Assembly: GCA_050953825.1 (NCBI GenBank)
Contig: JBMNNF010000012.1
Coordinates: 1-29,639, forward strand
DNA: 29,639 bases
Source of the DNA: DUQW01 sp050953825
GTDB taxonomy: Bacteria > Bacillota_I > Bacilli_A > Acholeplasmatales > Acholeplasmataceae
Direction of reading: 5' to 3'
Position numbers and translations under genes: made by a program
In this document: piece by piece, positions 23,244 to 29,639 of the stretch
How the letters are laid out: each line of letters starts with the position of its first letter
Numbering within the stretch: the stretch's first letter is position 1
Notes under the pieces: model-generated
Told to the model about the DNA's origin: nothing
The model's input: only the letters and a program-made list of their open reading frames with translations
Database searches by the model: none

Positions 23244-23295
23244 ATTATATAAATTAAATTTATAAAATTTATATATATTAAGGAGAAATAAAAAA

Positions 23296-23901
23296 ATGAA
23301 ATGTAATGTTTGCGGAAATGTTGTAAATGAAGGCGCCCATGAATGTGCTGTATGTGGCGCTAAAATTGATTATGAAGAAATTAAGGAAAAAGGAAAAAAA
23401 GAAAAGTTTTTTAATGAAACAACACAAATCTTCTTTGTTGGCTTAATTGCTTTATATTTACTTTTCTATATGATATTGAATAATTTAATTGATTATGGAA
23501 GATGGGCCGGTATTGATAACCCTACTCCTAAAGCATTAGGTATCAGTGGTTTAATTTTGGGACTACCAATGATCATCGGTATTATTGGTTTAGCTGTTTT
23601 TCAAATGCTATACATCTTTCGTAGTAAAATTGCAACATTCGAAAAGATTTCTAATAAATTTCCATTCATCGGATTTATTATTCATGCCAATATTGTATTT
23701 TTTACTTTAGTTTTAACGATTTGGCGTGCCGCAGTTGGCTTTCCAGCAAATGACTTTTTTGATCAAATATTTTATATGTATGGTTTACAAGCTATTCATA
23801 CGTGGTTATTTTTGATTGCAGCTAAGCCACAAAACATCTTCCCTAAAAAACCTGCTAAACCAAGTGAAACTATTGAAGAAGGAAATAATCAAGGGGAATA
23901 G
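23296..23901 (+). CDS. Zinc-ribbon membrane protein, unknown
   Basis: A 201-residue protein that starts with a zinc ribbon (Cys3-x2-Cys6 and Cys17-x2-Cys20, in MKCNVCGNV and CAVCGAK), then a charged linker (about 26-38) and four hydrophobic helices (approximately 45-64, 80-108, 122-148 and 160-173). The Pro/Lys/Glu-rich tail is cytosolic. Zinc-ribbon plus membrane layouts are common in Firmicutes but have no general function. AAGGAG lies before the ATG. The stop codon sits in the loop of the following terminator hairpin. Confidence 0.82.
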   Translation: MKCNVCGNVVNEGAHECAVCGAKIDYEEIKEKGKKEKFFNETTQIFFVGLIALYLLFYMILNNLIDYGRWAGIDNPTPKALGISGLILGLPMIIGIIGLAVFQMLYIFRSKIATFEKISNKFPFIGFIIHANIVFFTLVLTIWRAAVGFPANDFFDQIFYMYGLQAIHTWLFLIAAKPQNIFPKKPAKPSETIEEGNNQGE

Positions 23902-23916
23902 TCCCCTTTTATTTTT
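23891..23916 (+). terminator. Terminator enclosing the stop codon
   Basis: AAGGGG/CCCCTT (23891-23896 with 23903-23908), loop AATAGT containing the TAG stop of the zinc-ribbon gene, then TTTTATTTTT. The rsmD ATG follows five bases later. Confidence 0.8.
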
Positions 23917-23920
23917 AATT

Positions 23921-24466
23921 ATGAAAATTATTTCAGGAAAACACCGTTCACGAATTATTAAATATGTCAAATCAGCAACAACTAGACCGACATCTAACAT
24001 CGTTAGAGAAGGCGTTTTTAATATGCTCATTAATGTTACTAATTTAATCGTATTAGATTTATTTGCTGGCAGTGGTTCATATGGTTTAGAAGCTTTATCA
24101 AGGGGCGCACAATATGTCTATTTTAATGATATTAACTATAAAAACACCAGCTTAATTAAAGAAAATTTAAATTCATTAAAAGAATTAGAAAAGGCTAATA
24201 TTTTGACTTTAGATTATCAAAAAGCTCTAAATTATTATAAAAATAACAATATTTATTTTGATTTAATTTTCATTGATCCGCCTTACTTTAAGGGGACATA
24301 TGAAACAGTAATTCCTTTAATTATTGACAGACTCAAAGATGGAGGAAAAATCGTAATTGAAATAAATAAAGGTCTTGAAATAAATTTAGATTATCCTAAT
24401 TTAGAAGTTTCAAAAGATAAAATTTATGGGAGTAAACGCATAATCGTTTTATCCCATACCTTATAA
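23921..24466 (+). CDS. rsmD: 16S rRNA (guanine(966)-N(2))-methyltransferase RsmD
   Basis: RsmD uses SAM to methylate G966 of 16S rRNA in assembled small subunits. The 181-residue protein matches the family: opening MKIISGKHRSR, TTRPTSNIVREGVFNML, SAM loop DLFAGSGSYGLEALSRGA, then the catalytic IDPPY motif. The frame is open upstream to 23816, but only the ATG at 23921 gives the family N-terminus. There is no Shine-Dalgarno in front of it (TTTATTTTTAATT), and a terminator hairpin lies just upstream; how it is expressed is unclear. yneF follows with its own promoter. Confidence 0.92.
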   Translation: MKIISGKHRSRIIKYVKSATTRPTSNIVREGVFNMLINVTNLIVLDLFAGSGSYGLEALSRGAQYVYFNDINYKNTSLIKENLNSLKELEKANILTLDYQKALNYYKNNNIYFDLIFIDPPYFKGTYETVIPLIIDRLKDGGKIVIEINKGLEINLDYPNLEVSKDKIYGSKRIIVLSHTL

Positions 24467-24467
24467 C

Positions 24468-24496
24468 TTGAAAAAATGAGTGTTTTTAGATACAAT
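24468..24496 (+). promoter_or_regulatory. Promoter of yneF
   Basis: TTGAAA (24468-24473) and TACAAT (24491-24496) with a 17-base spacer, directly after the rsmD stop. Confidence 0.6.
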
Positions 24497-24520
24497 TAAA
24501 CTGTACGGAGGTAAGAGATT

Positions 24521-24799
24521 ATGGTTACAATGAAACTATGGATGGTTATTGTTTTTCCAATACTAATTTTATTAGTAGGTTTAATTGTTGGTTTTTTTCT
24601 AGCTCGCCTTTTCTTTAAAAAATATTTAGAAAAGAACCCACCTGTTAATGAACAAATGATTCGTGTAATGATGCAACAAATGGGAAGAACTCCATCTGAA
24701 CGTCAAGTAAGACAAGTGATGGCATCAATGAATCAAGCTAAAACAGAACCGGCCAAAAAAGATAAGAAGAAAAAGAAAGAAAAAAAGGTGAAAAATTAA
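24521..24799 (+). CDS. yneF: YneF/UPF0154 family small membrane protein
   Basis: A 92-residue protein with one N-terminal membrane helix (about 7-29, ending GFFLARLFF) and the conserved UPF0154 block KKYLEKNPPVNEQMIRVMMQ with QMGRTPSERQVRQVMASM. The family is nearly universal in Firmicutes and Mollicutes and its function is unknown. An unusual Lys-rich tail (KKDKKKKKEKKVKN) extends beyond the usual end near 72-75. GGAGG at 24507-24511 fits the ATG at 24521; an ATG three codons later is an alternative. A terminator follows. Confidence 0.93.
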   Translation: MVTMKLWMVIVFPILILLVGLIVGFFLARLFFKKYLEKNPPVNEQMIRVMMQQMGRTPSERQVRQVMASMNQAKTEPAKKDKKKKKEKKVKN

Positions 24800-24823
24800 T
24801 CACCCCCTCAATAATAATTAATT

Positions 24824-24861
24824 GATCCAACAAAAGTTTTTAACTTGATGTTGGATTTTTT
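24824..24861 (+). terminator. Terminator of yneF
   Basis: ATCCAACA/TGTTGGAT (24824-24831 with 24849-24856) enclosing AAGTT/AACTT, then a T run. Confidence 0.85.
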
Positions 24862-24864
24862 ATT

Positions 24865-24888
24865 GAATAGTAAATTGTAATTTATTTT
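24865..24888. repeat. Short palindromic repeat, copy 2
   Basis: GAATAGTAAATT-GT-AATTTATTTT, 22 of 24 bases identical to 17862-17885, again right behind a terminator. Confidence 0.55.
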
Positions 24889-24952
24889 AAAAAAAATAAA
24901 ATTTAACCAAAAGATGCCAATATTAAAATGATAAAGAAAAAGATTATTTAAT

Positions 24953-24982
24953 AAAAAACGAGAGTGGAGAACCCCCACTCTC
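24953..24982 (-). terminator. Terminator of plsY
   Basis: On the minus strand GAGAGTGG/CCACTCTC (24982-24975 with 24967-24960) with a 7-base loop, then G and a run of six T. The plus strand also has ATTTTTAT after the stem, so it may work weakly in both directions. Confidence 0.85.
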
Positions 24983-24986
24983 ATTT

Positions 24987-25709
24987 TTATTCTTCATCTT
25001 CAAATTCGAATTTTGATTCTGTACCTTTATTTAATTTATCAATGTTTGTCCGATGTCTTAAAAAGATAATCAATACATATAAAAATACTGATAATAACTC
25101 AACTGAATAGTTAGCCCAATTATATTTACTATACTCAAAATAGAGAACTCCATAATCAGCCTTACCCATAAATAAATCATAAATAATTAATGTTGTCAGT
25201 GCTGTAGCAGCTCCCATTAATGAACCTAGTGAAGCATATCCTGACATCTTTAAAACGATGTAAAATACTAAGATTCCTAAAAGTCCAATTATAGGGGCTA
25301 ATGCGAGAAGTGCACCTACTGAAGTAGCTACCGCCTTACCACCTTTAAACTTTAAGAAAATTGGGAAGACATGGCCTAATACAGCGGTTAAACCATATAA
25401 TGCAGTGATACTAATATTGATGTTTTCATTGATGTGAATTATCCCTAAATCATGACCTAATGGGACATTAAAATGAATTAATAATCTAACAATTATGATA
25501 ATTAACGCACCTTTAAGGGCATCAAGAAAAAAGCACAAAACACCAAGCTTAAATCCTAGAACTCTAACAGCGTTAGTAGCTCCTGTATTTTTACTGCCAT
25601 GTTCACGAATATCAATTTTTTTGACAAGCTTACCAATGACTAATCCAAATGGAATTGAACCTAGTAAATAACTTACTGTCAATAACAATACGATTAAAAA
25701 ATATTGCAT
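24987..25709 (-). CDS. plsY: Acyl-phosphate:glycerol-3-phosphate acyltransferase PlsY
   Basis: PlsY acylates glycerol-3-phosphate with acyl-phosphate from PlsX, the first step of membrane phospholipid synthesis. The 240-residue integral membrane protein has the family motifs YLLGSIPFGLVIGK, HGSKNTGATNAVRVLG (phosphate-binding loop), DALKGALI, GHVFPIFLKFKGGKAVATSVG, split here as GHVFPIFLKFKGG and KAVATSVG, with about six or seven membrane helices. Start: the ATG at 25709 follows an AAGGGGGT Shine-Dalgarno; an ATG 12 codons upstream overlaps the -10 region and is rejected. Residues 185-220 include a longer polar loop than usual. Transcribed divergently from parE, as in many Firmicutes. Confidence 0.94.
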   Translation of the reverse strand: MQYFLIVLLLTVSYLLGSIPFGLVIGKLVKKIDIREHGSKNTGATNAVRVLGFKLGVLCFFLDALKGALIIIIVRLLIHFNVPLGHDLGIIHINENINISITALYGLTAVLGHVFPIFLKFKGGKAVATSVGALLALAPIIGLLGILVFYIVLKMSGYASLGSLMGAATALTTLIIYDLFMGKADYGVLYFEYSKYNWANYSVELLSVFLYVLIIFLRHRTNIDKLNKGTESKFEFEDEE

Positions 25710-25731
25710 AATTACCCCCTTGCTAATTAAA

Positions 25732-25740
25732 ATTATATCA
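25732..25740 (-). promoter_or_regulatory. Extended -10 promoter of plsY
   Basis: Minus-strand TGATATAAT (25740-25732), 23 bases before the ATG at 25709; no good -35. Confidence 0.55.
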
Positions 25741-25772
25741 TACATTAAATATTTGGAGAAAGAAGATATTTT

Positions 25773-25781
25773 TGTTATAAT
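25773..25781 (+). promoter_or_regulatory. Extended -10 promoter of parE
   Basis: TGTTATAAT with TTGGAG (25753-25758) at a 17-base spacing as weak -35. Predicted start near 25788, at the AGGTGG Shine-Dalgarno (25788-25793). Confidence 0.6.
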
Positions 25782-25797
25782 TATTTTAGGTGGTTAT

Positions 25798-27738
25798 ATG
25801 CAACGATACGATGAATCAAGTATTCAAATACTTGAAGGATTAGAAGCTGTAAGAAAACGTCCTGGTATGTATATTGGGTCAACTGATGGCCGCGGACTTC
25901 ATCATTTAGTATGGGAAATACTAGATAACGCAATCGATGAAGTTTTATCAGGATACGGTAATTCTATTCAAATTACAATTAAAGAAGATAACTCAATTGA
26001 AATCATTGATGAAGGGCGCGGTATGCCCTATAAAACTCATACTTCAGGTCGTCCAACGACTGAAGTTATTTTTACCACCCTACACTCAGGTGGTAAGTTT
26101 AGTGATAGTGGTTATTCAGTCTCAGGAGGACTTCACGGAGTTGGTGGTGCGGTAGTTAACGCACTGAGCCAATTTTTAGTGGTAACGGTCCACAGAGACG
26201 GAAAAATTTTCCGTCAAAACTTTTCTGATGGTGGCTCTAAAATCGGTGATTTAGAACAAATCGGTGAAACTAAAAAAACGGGAACAACCGTTTGGTTTAA
26301 ACCAGATCCAAAAATCTTTTCAACGACTTTAATGAATTATGACATCATTAAAGAAAGAGTTAGAGAATCAGCTTTTTTAATTAAAGGATTAAAAATAACT
26401 TTACATGATGAAAGAAATAAACAAAAAGAAGTATTCCAATATTTTGATGGCATTAAAGAATATGTAACTTTTTTAAATAAACAAAGAAAACCTTTTGATG
26501 AAGTACATATTATTAATTCAAAATATCAAGTTAATGGACATAAAACTCCAATTAACGTGGAAGTAGCTTTTCAATATTCAGAATCATATAGCGAAGTTAT
26601 TATCTCTTTTGTAAATAATGTTCGTACGAAAGACGGTGGAACCCATGAAATTGGATTTAAATCAGCCCTTACTAGAGCGATTAATGATTATGCTAGAAAG
26701 TACAGTTTATTAAAAGAAAAAGATGAAAATTTAGATGGTGTCGATATTAGAGAAGGAATTACCGCGATTATTAGTTTAAGAATCTCTGAAGACTTATTAG
26801 AATTTGAAGGACAAACTAAAAATAAGTTAGGAACACCTGATGCTAGAACTGCAGTTGAATCGGTAGTATTTGAAAATATGTTAAGTTACCTAGAAGAAAA
26901 CTTAACCGTTGCTAACCACATCATTACTCGTTCAATTAATGCTAAAAAAGCGAGAGAAGCCGCCAGAAAAGCTCGTGATGCTGCTAGAAGTGGCCGCAAA
27001 CAAAATAAAAAAGAAGTAACTTTATCAGGTAAATTAACTCCTGCTCAAAGTAAAGATAAATCGGTTTTAGAATTATTCTTAGTCGAAGGTGACTCAGCTG
27101 GTGGCTCAGCGAAACAAGGAAGAAACCGCCACTTTCAAGCGATTTTACCGTTGCGAGGTAAAGTGTTAAATACCGAAAGAGCTAGCACTGATCAAGCCTT
27201 AAAAAATGAAGAAATCAATACCATAATTCACGCAATCGGTGCTGATTTTGGTAGTGCGTTTGACCTTAAGAAAATGAATTATGACAAAATCATTATTATG
27301 ACTGACGCTGATACTGATGGTGCTCATATTCAAGTGTTACTTATGACATTTTTCTTAAGATTTATGAGACCACTAGTTGAAGCCGGGAAATTATATATTG
27401 CCTTACCACCGTTATATCGATTAATGAGAAAACGTGGTCGAAATGAAGAATCATTTTATGTTTGGACTGATGAAGAATTAAATCAAGTTGAAGATTTATC
27501 AAGTTATCGCATTCAACGATTCAAAGGGTTAGGCGAAATGAATTCAGATCAACTTTGGGAGACAACAATGAATCCACAAACGCGATCTATTATTCAAGTA
27601 ACTTTAGAAGACATTTCTGAAGCTGATCAAAAAATTACCACTTTAATGGGTGATAATGTCGCTCAAAGACGAGAATGGATTGAAGCCAATGTTGACTTTG
27701 AAGTCTCTGATGACTTTGAAGTTAATAAAGAAATGTAA
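25798..27738 (+). CDS. parE: DNA topoisomerase IV subunit B ParE
   Basis: ParE is the ATPase half of topoisomerase IV, which unlinks daughter chromosomes. The 646-residue protein has the GHKL ATPase domain (KRPGMYIGSTDGRGLHHLVWEI, cut here to GMYIGSTDGRGLHHLVWEI, then LDNAIDE and GLHGVGGAVVNALS), the transducer domain, the TOPRIM core EGDSAGGSAKQGR and DADTDGAHI, and the C-terminal RFKGLGEMNSDQLWETTMNP block typical of ParE, shown here by its core KGLGEMNSDQLWETTMNP. The ATG at 25798 follows AGGTGG; a longer frame from 25720 lies upstream of the promoter and is rejected. ParC follows after 78 bases. Confidence 0.95.
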   Translation: MQRYDESSIQILEGLEAVRKRPGMYIGSTDGRGLHHLVWEILDNAIDEVLSGYGNSIQITIKEDNSIEIIDEGRGMPYKTHTSGRPTTEVIFTTLHSGGKFSDSGYSVSGGLHGVGGAVVNALSQFLVVTVHRDGKIFRQNFSDGGSKIGDLEQIGETKKTGTTVWFKPDPKIFSTTLMNYDIIKERVRESAFLIKGLKITLHDERNKQKEVFQYFDGIKEYVTFLNKQRKPFDEVHIINSKYQVNGHKTPINVEVAFQYSESYSEVIISFVNNVRTKDGGTHEIGFKSALTRAINDYARKYSLLKEKDENLDGVDIREGITAIISLRISEDLLEFEGQTKNKLGTPDARTAVESVVFENMLSYLEENLTVANHIITRSINAKKAREAARKARDAARSGRKQNKKEVTLSGKLTPAQSKDKSVLELFLVEGDSAGGSAKQGRNRHFQAILPLRGKVLNTERASTDQALKNEEINTIIHAIGADFGSAFDLKKMNYDKIIIMTDADTDGAHIQVLLMTFFLRFMRPLVEAGKLYIALPPLYRLMRKRGRNEESFYVWTDEELNQVEDLSSYRIQRFKGLGEMNSDQLWETTMNPQTRSIIQVTLEDISEADQKITTLMGDNVAQRREWIEANVDFEVSDDFEVNKEM

Positions 27739-27751
27739 TACATTTCAAATT

Positions 27752-27765
27752 ATCTTAATTAAGAT
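27752..27765. repeat. Palindrome between parE and parC
   Basis: ATCTTAATTAAGAT, a perfect 14-base palindrome without a loop, just upstream of the parC promoter candidate. A protein-binding site is more likely than a hairpin. Confidence 0.4.
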
Positions 27766-27766
27766 T

Positions 27767-27793
27767 TTAACAGAAAGGAATGGTTGTTATAAC
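27767..27793 (+). promoter_or_regulatory. Candidate promoter of parC
   Basis: TTAACA (27767-27772), 15-base spacer, extended -10 TGTTATAAC (27785-27793). Start near 27800. Confidence 0.4.
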
Positions 27794-27816
27794 TAGCAAC
27801 TGTTAAGTGATAAATT

Positions 27817-29639
27817 ATGAGTGTTGTTAAAAAAGTAAATGAATTTGTCAATAAAAACATCATAAAATCTAGTTTTAACGAAATTGTTGGTGAACGTTTT
27901 GGTAGATATTCTAAATATATCATTCAAGATCGGGCTCTACCTGATGTCAGAGATGGATTAAAGCCTGTTCAAAGAAGAATTTTGTATGCGATGTATGAGA
28001 TGGGAATGTTTCAAAACAAACCATACAAAAAATCAGCCAGAATTGCTGGAGAAGTCATGGGTAAATATCATCCTCATGGCGATTCATCAATTTATGAAGC
28101 GATGGTGAGAATGTCTCAAGATTTCAAAATGCTAGTACCTCTGATTGATATGCACGGAAATAACGGATCAATTGATGGTGACTCACCAGCTGCGATGCGT
28201 TATACTGAAGCGAGACTTTCAAAAGCCAGTGAATATTTGTTAGAAGATTTAGATAAAAGAACGGTTTTATTTGTGCCAAACTTTGATGATGAAGAAACTG
28301 AACCAGTAGTTTTACCAGCTAAATTCCCAAATCTCTTAGTCAATGGTGCGATGGGAATTGCAGCCGGTTATGCGACAAGAATTCCGCCTCATAATTTATC
28401 TGAAGTTATTAGTGCAACTATTGCCTATTTAAAAAATCCAAATTTAACTCCGAAAGAAGTTTTAAAATATATTAAAGGTCCTGATTTTCCGACTGGAGGC
28501 ATCGTCCAAGGACTTGATGGGATTAAAGATGCGATTAATACTGGAGCCGGAAGAATCATTGTTCGCTCTAAAGTCATTAAAGAAGAAATTTCAAGAACTC
28601 AAGACAGGTTAGTTGTAACTGAAATCCCTTATGAAGTAAATAAGGCTGATTTGGTCAGACAAATTGATATGTTAAGAGTTGATAAAGTGCTAGAAGATAT
28701 CATTGAAGTGAGAGATGAAAGTGACCAAGAAGGTTTAAGAATTGCAATTGACCTTAAAAAAGGCGCTGATTATAACGTTGTCTTAGCATACTTATTAAAA
28801 AACACTAACTTACAAGTATCTTACAACTATAATATGGTAGCCATCGTTAATAATAGACCCGAACAAATTGGTGTCATCCCAATTTTAAAAGCTTATATTG
28901 AGCACCAAAAAGAAGTTGTGACTAATCGTTCTAATTACTTATTAGAACGAGCTAAAAAACGTGAACACGTTGTTTTAGGATTAATTAAAATGGTCTCCAT
29001 TTTAGATCAAGTCATCAAAACAATTAGAAATTCTAACAACAAAGCGAATGCTAAAGATAACATTATGAATAATTTCTTTTTCTCGGAAATTCAAGCTGAA
29101 GCTATCGTGACTTTACAACTTTATCGCTTATCTAATACCGATGTTTATGAATTAGAAAAAGAAAGCGAGTCATTAAAAAATCAAATTTCTGAACTAGAAA
29201 AAATATTAACTAACGAAAAAGTTTTAAATGAAGTCATTGAATCAGAGTTAAAAGCGACCGAAAAAGCTTTAGGTCAATCAAGAAAAACCGAAATTGAAGC
29301 GGAAATTGAAACTATTAAAATCGATGAAAGAGAATTAATTTCTGATGAAAATGTTCAGGTCGGGATTACTAAAGAAGGTTATGTTTTAAGAAGTAACTTA
29401 AGAAGTTATTCTTCAACGAAAACGCCAGGCTTGAAACAAGGCGATCAATTTATCTTTGAAGAAGAAGTGTCAACGCTTGATACTTTACTAATTTTTACCA
29501 ATTTAGGTAACTATATATTCTTACCAGTCTTTAAACTTGAGGAACAACGTTGGGGTGACTTAGGAGTTTATATTAATAATATCGTTCCAATTCAACGCGA
29601 TGAAACTTTAATTAAAGTCATTAAAATTAGTGATTTTGA
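27817..29639 (+). CDS. parC: DNA topoisomerase IV subunit A ParC, 3' end outside window
   Basis: ParC is the DNA-breaking subunit of topoisomerase IV. The visible 607 codons cover the winged-helix/tower breakage-reunion domain, the coiled-coil gate and the first blades of the C-terminal beta-pinwheel; about 150-200 residues are probably missing because the frame is still open at the last base (the final letters TGA are not in frame). Catalytic Tyr129 lies in AAMRYTEARLS. MHGNNGSIDGD is the ParC form, where GyrA has DGHGNFGS. The quinolone-resistance positions keep the sensitive residues (Ser90, Glu94 in HPHGDSSIYEAM). An in-frame TAA two codons upstream fixes the ATG at 27817. Its Shine-Dalgarno, AAGTGAT, is weak. 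Confidence 0.95.
   Translation, partial: MSVVKKVNEFVNKNIIKSSFNEIVGERFGRYSKYIIQDRALPDVRDGLKPVQRRILYAMYEMGMFQNKPYKKSARIAGEVMGKYHPHGDSSIYEAMVRMSQDFKMLVPLIDMHGNNGSIDGDSPAAMRYTEARLSKASEYLLEDLDKRTVLFVPNFDDEETEPVVLPAKFPNLLVNGAMGIAAGYATRIPPHNLSEVISATIAYLKNPNLTPKEVLKYIKGPDFPTGGIVQGLDGIKDAINTGAGRIIVRSKVIKEEISRTQDRLVVTEIPYEVNKADLVRQIDMLRVDKVLEDIIEVRDESDQEGLRIAIDLKKGADYNVVLAYLLKNTNLQVSYNYNMVAIVNNRPEQIGVIPILKAYIEHQKEVVTNRSNYLLERAKKREHVVLGLIKMVSILDQVIKTIRNSNNKANAKDNIMNNFFFSEIQAEAIVTLQLYRLSNTDVYELEKESESLKNQISELEKILTNEKVLNEVIESELKATEKALGQSRKTEIEAEIETIKIDERELISDENVQVGITKEGYVLRSNLRSYSSTKTPGLKQGDQFIFEEEVSTLDTLLIFTNLGNYIFLPVFKLEEQRWGDLGVYINNIVPIQRDETLIKVIKISDF

Noticed and set aside
25720..25797. Longer ParE from the ATG at 25720
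   Set aside because: It begins upstream of the parE promoter and within the divergent plsY control region; the family N-terminus starts at 25798.
27780..27806. Eight-codon leader peptide before parC
   Set aside because: Its ATG is too close to the AAAGGA to be well placed, and it overlaps the candidate parC promoter.
29637..29639. TGA at the very end as the parC stop
   Set aside because: It is out of frame: the last complete codon is TTT at 29635-29637, and GA begins the next codon.
25798..29639. gyrB-gyrA instead of parE-parC
   Set aside because: MHGNNGSIDGD in subunit A and the C-terminal block of subunit B are the topoisomerase IV forms.
1..29639. Mycoplasma-type genetic code (TGA = Trp)
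   Set aside because: Several genes end in TGA at family-typical lengths and conserved Trp positions use TGG.
1..29639. tRNA, rRNA, CRISPR array, insertion sequence or replication origin
   Set aside because: No cloverleaf with GTTCRA arm, repeat-spacer array, transposase or DnaA-box cluster was seen by eye on either strand.

Overview
The window comes from a very AT-rich, low-GC Gram-positive-type bacterium. TGA acts as a normal stop (it ends the genes at 8687, 13136, 14477 and 20619) and every recognisable Trp codon is TGG, so this is not a Mycoplasma/Spiroplasma with a reassigned code. Gene content and order (ruvA-ruvB-queA, infC-rpmI-rplT behind an L20-type leader, yneF, plsY, parE-parC, coaX next to an ECF S component, leader-type extended -10 promoters) fit a wall-poor or deep-branching member of the Bacilli/Mollicutes neighbourhood (Acholeplasma, Izemoplasma or an RF39-like gut lineage). 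That placement is inference; no rRNA is present to test it.

Layout. 1-2921 (minus) is most of a giant coiled-coil protein that runs off the left edge. 3128-5712 is ruvA-ruvB-queA. 5773-7472 is a tight operon of a membrane-anchored PTS EIIB-like protein that lacks the phosphorylated Cys, HPr, and an M42 aminopeptidase. 7572-9427 is a pantothenate uptake S component overlapping type III pantothenate kinase, the entry to CoA synthesis. 9486-12409 is phosphoglucomutase plus an M24 Xaa-Pro-type peptidase. 12507-15154 is an unfamiliar four-gene cluster (small secreted beta-rich protein, single-pass anchored protein, ABC ATPase, ABC permease), the best candidate here for an undescribed system. 15218-15788 is a Phd/ParE-type toxin-antitoxin pair with an operator-like promoter. 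15935-16243 is a small DUF898-like membrane protein. 16318-17804 is the L20 leader with infC (AUU start), rpmI and an rplT fused to a Rho_N/SAP-like tail. 18109-20619 is a large surface lipoprotein with BIG2, InlB-type and BspA-type repeats. 20717-23039 is an unknown membrane protein and galU. About 23094-23243 is a probable 6S RNA. 23296-24799 holds a zinc-ribbon membrane protein, rsmD and yneF. 24987-25709 (minus) is plsY, divergent from parE (25798) and parC (27817 to the right edge, incomplete).

How it fits together. Housekeeping modules (recombination, translation, topoisomerase IV, CoA, phospholipid start, UDP-glucose from pgcA plus galU for glycolipids) dominate. Accessory material is concentrated at 12507-15788 and 18109-20619: secreted and surface proteins, an ABC exporter-like unit and a toxin-antitoxin pair, which suggests a host-associated or community lifestyle. 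Promoters fall into two visible groups: TGnTATAAT extended -10 boxes with poor -35 boxes, and classic TTGxxx/TATAAT pairs. Most units end in clear hairpin-plus-T terminators.
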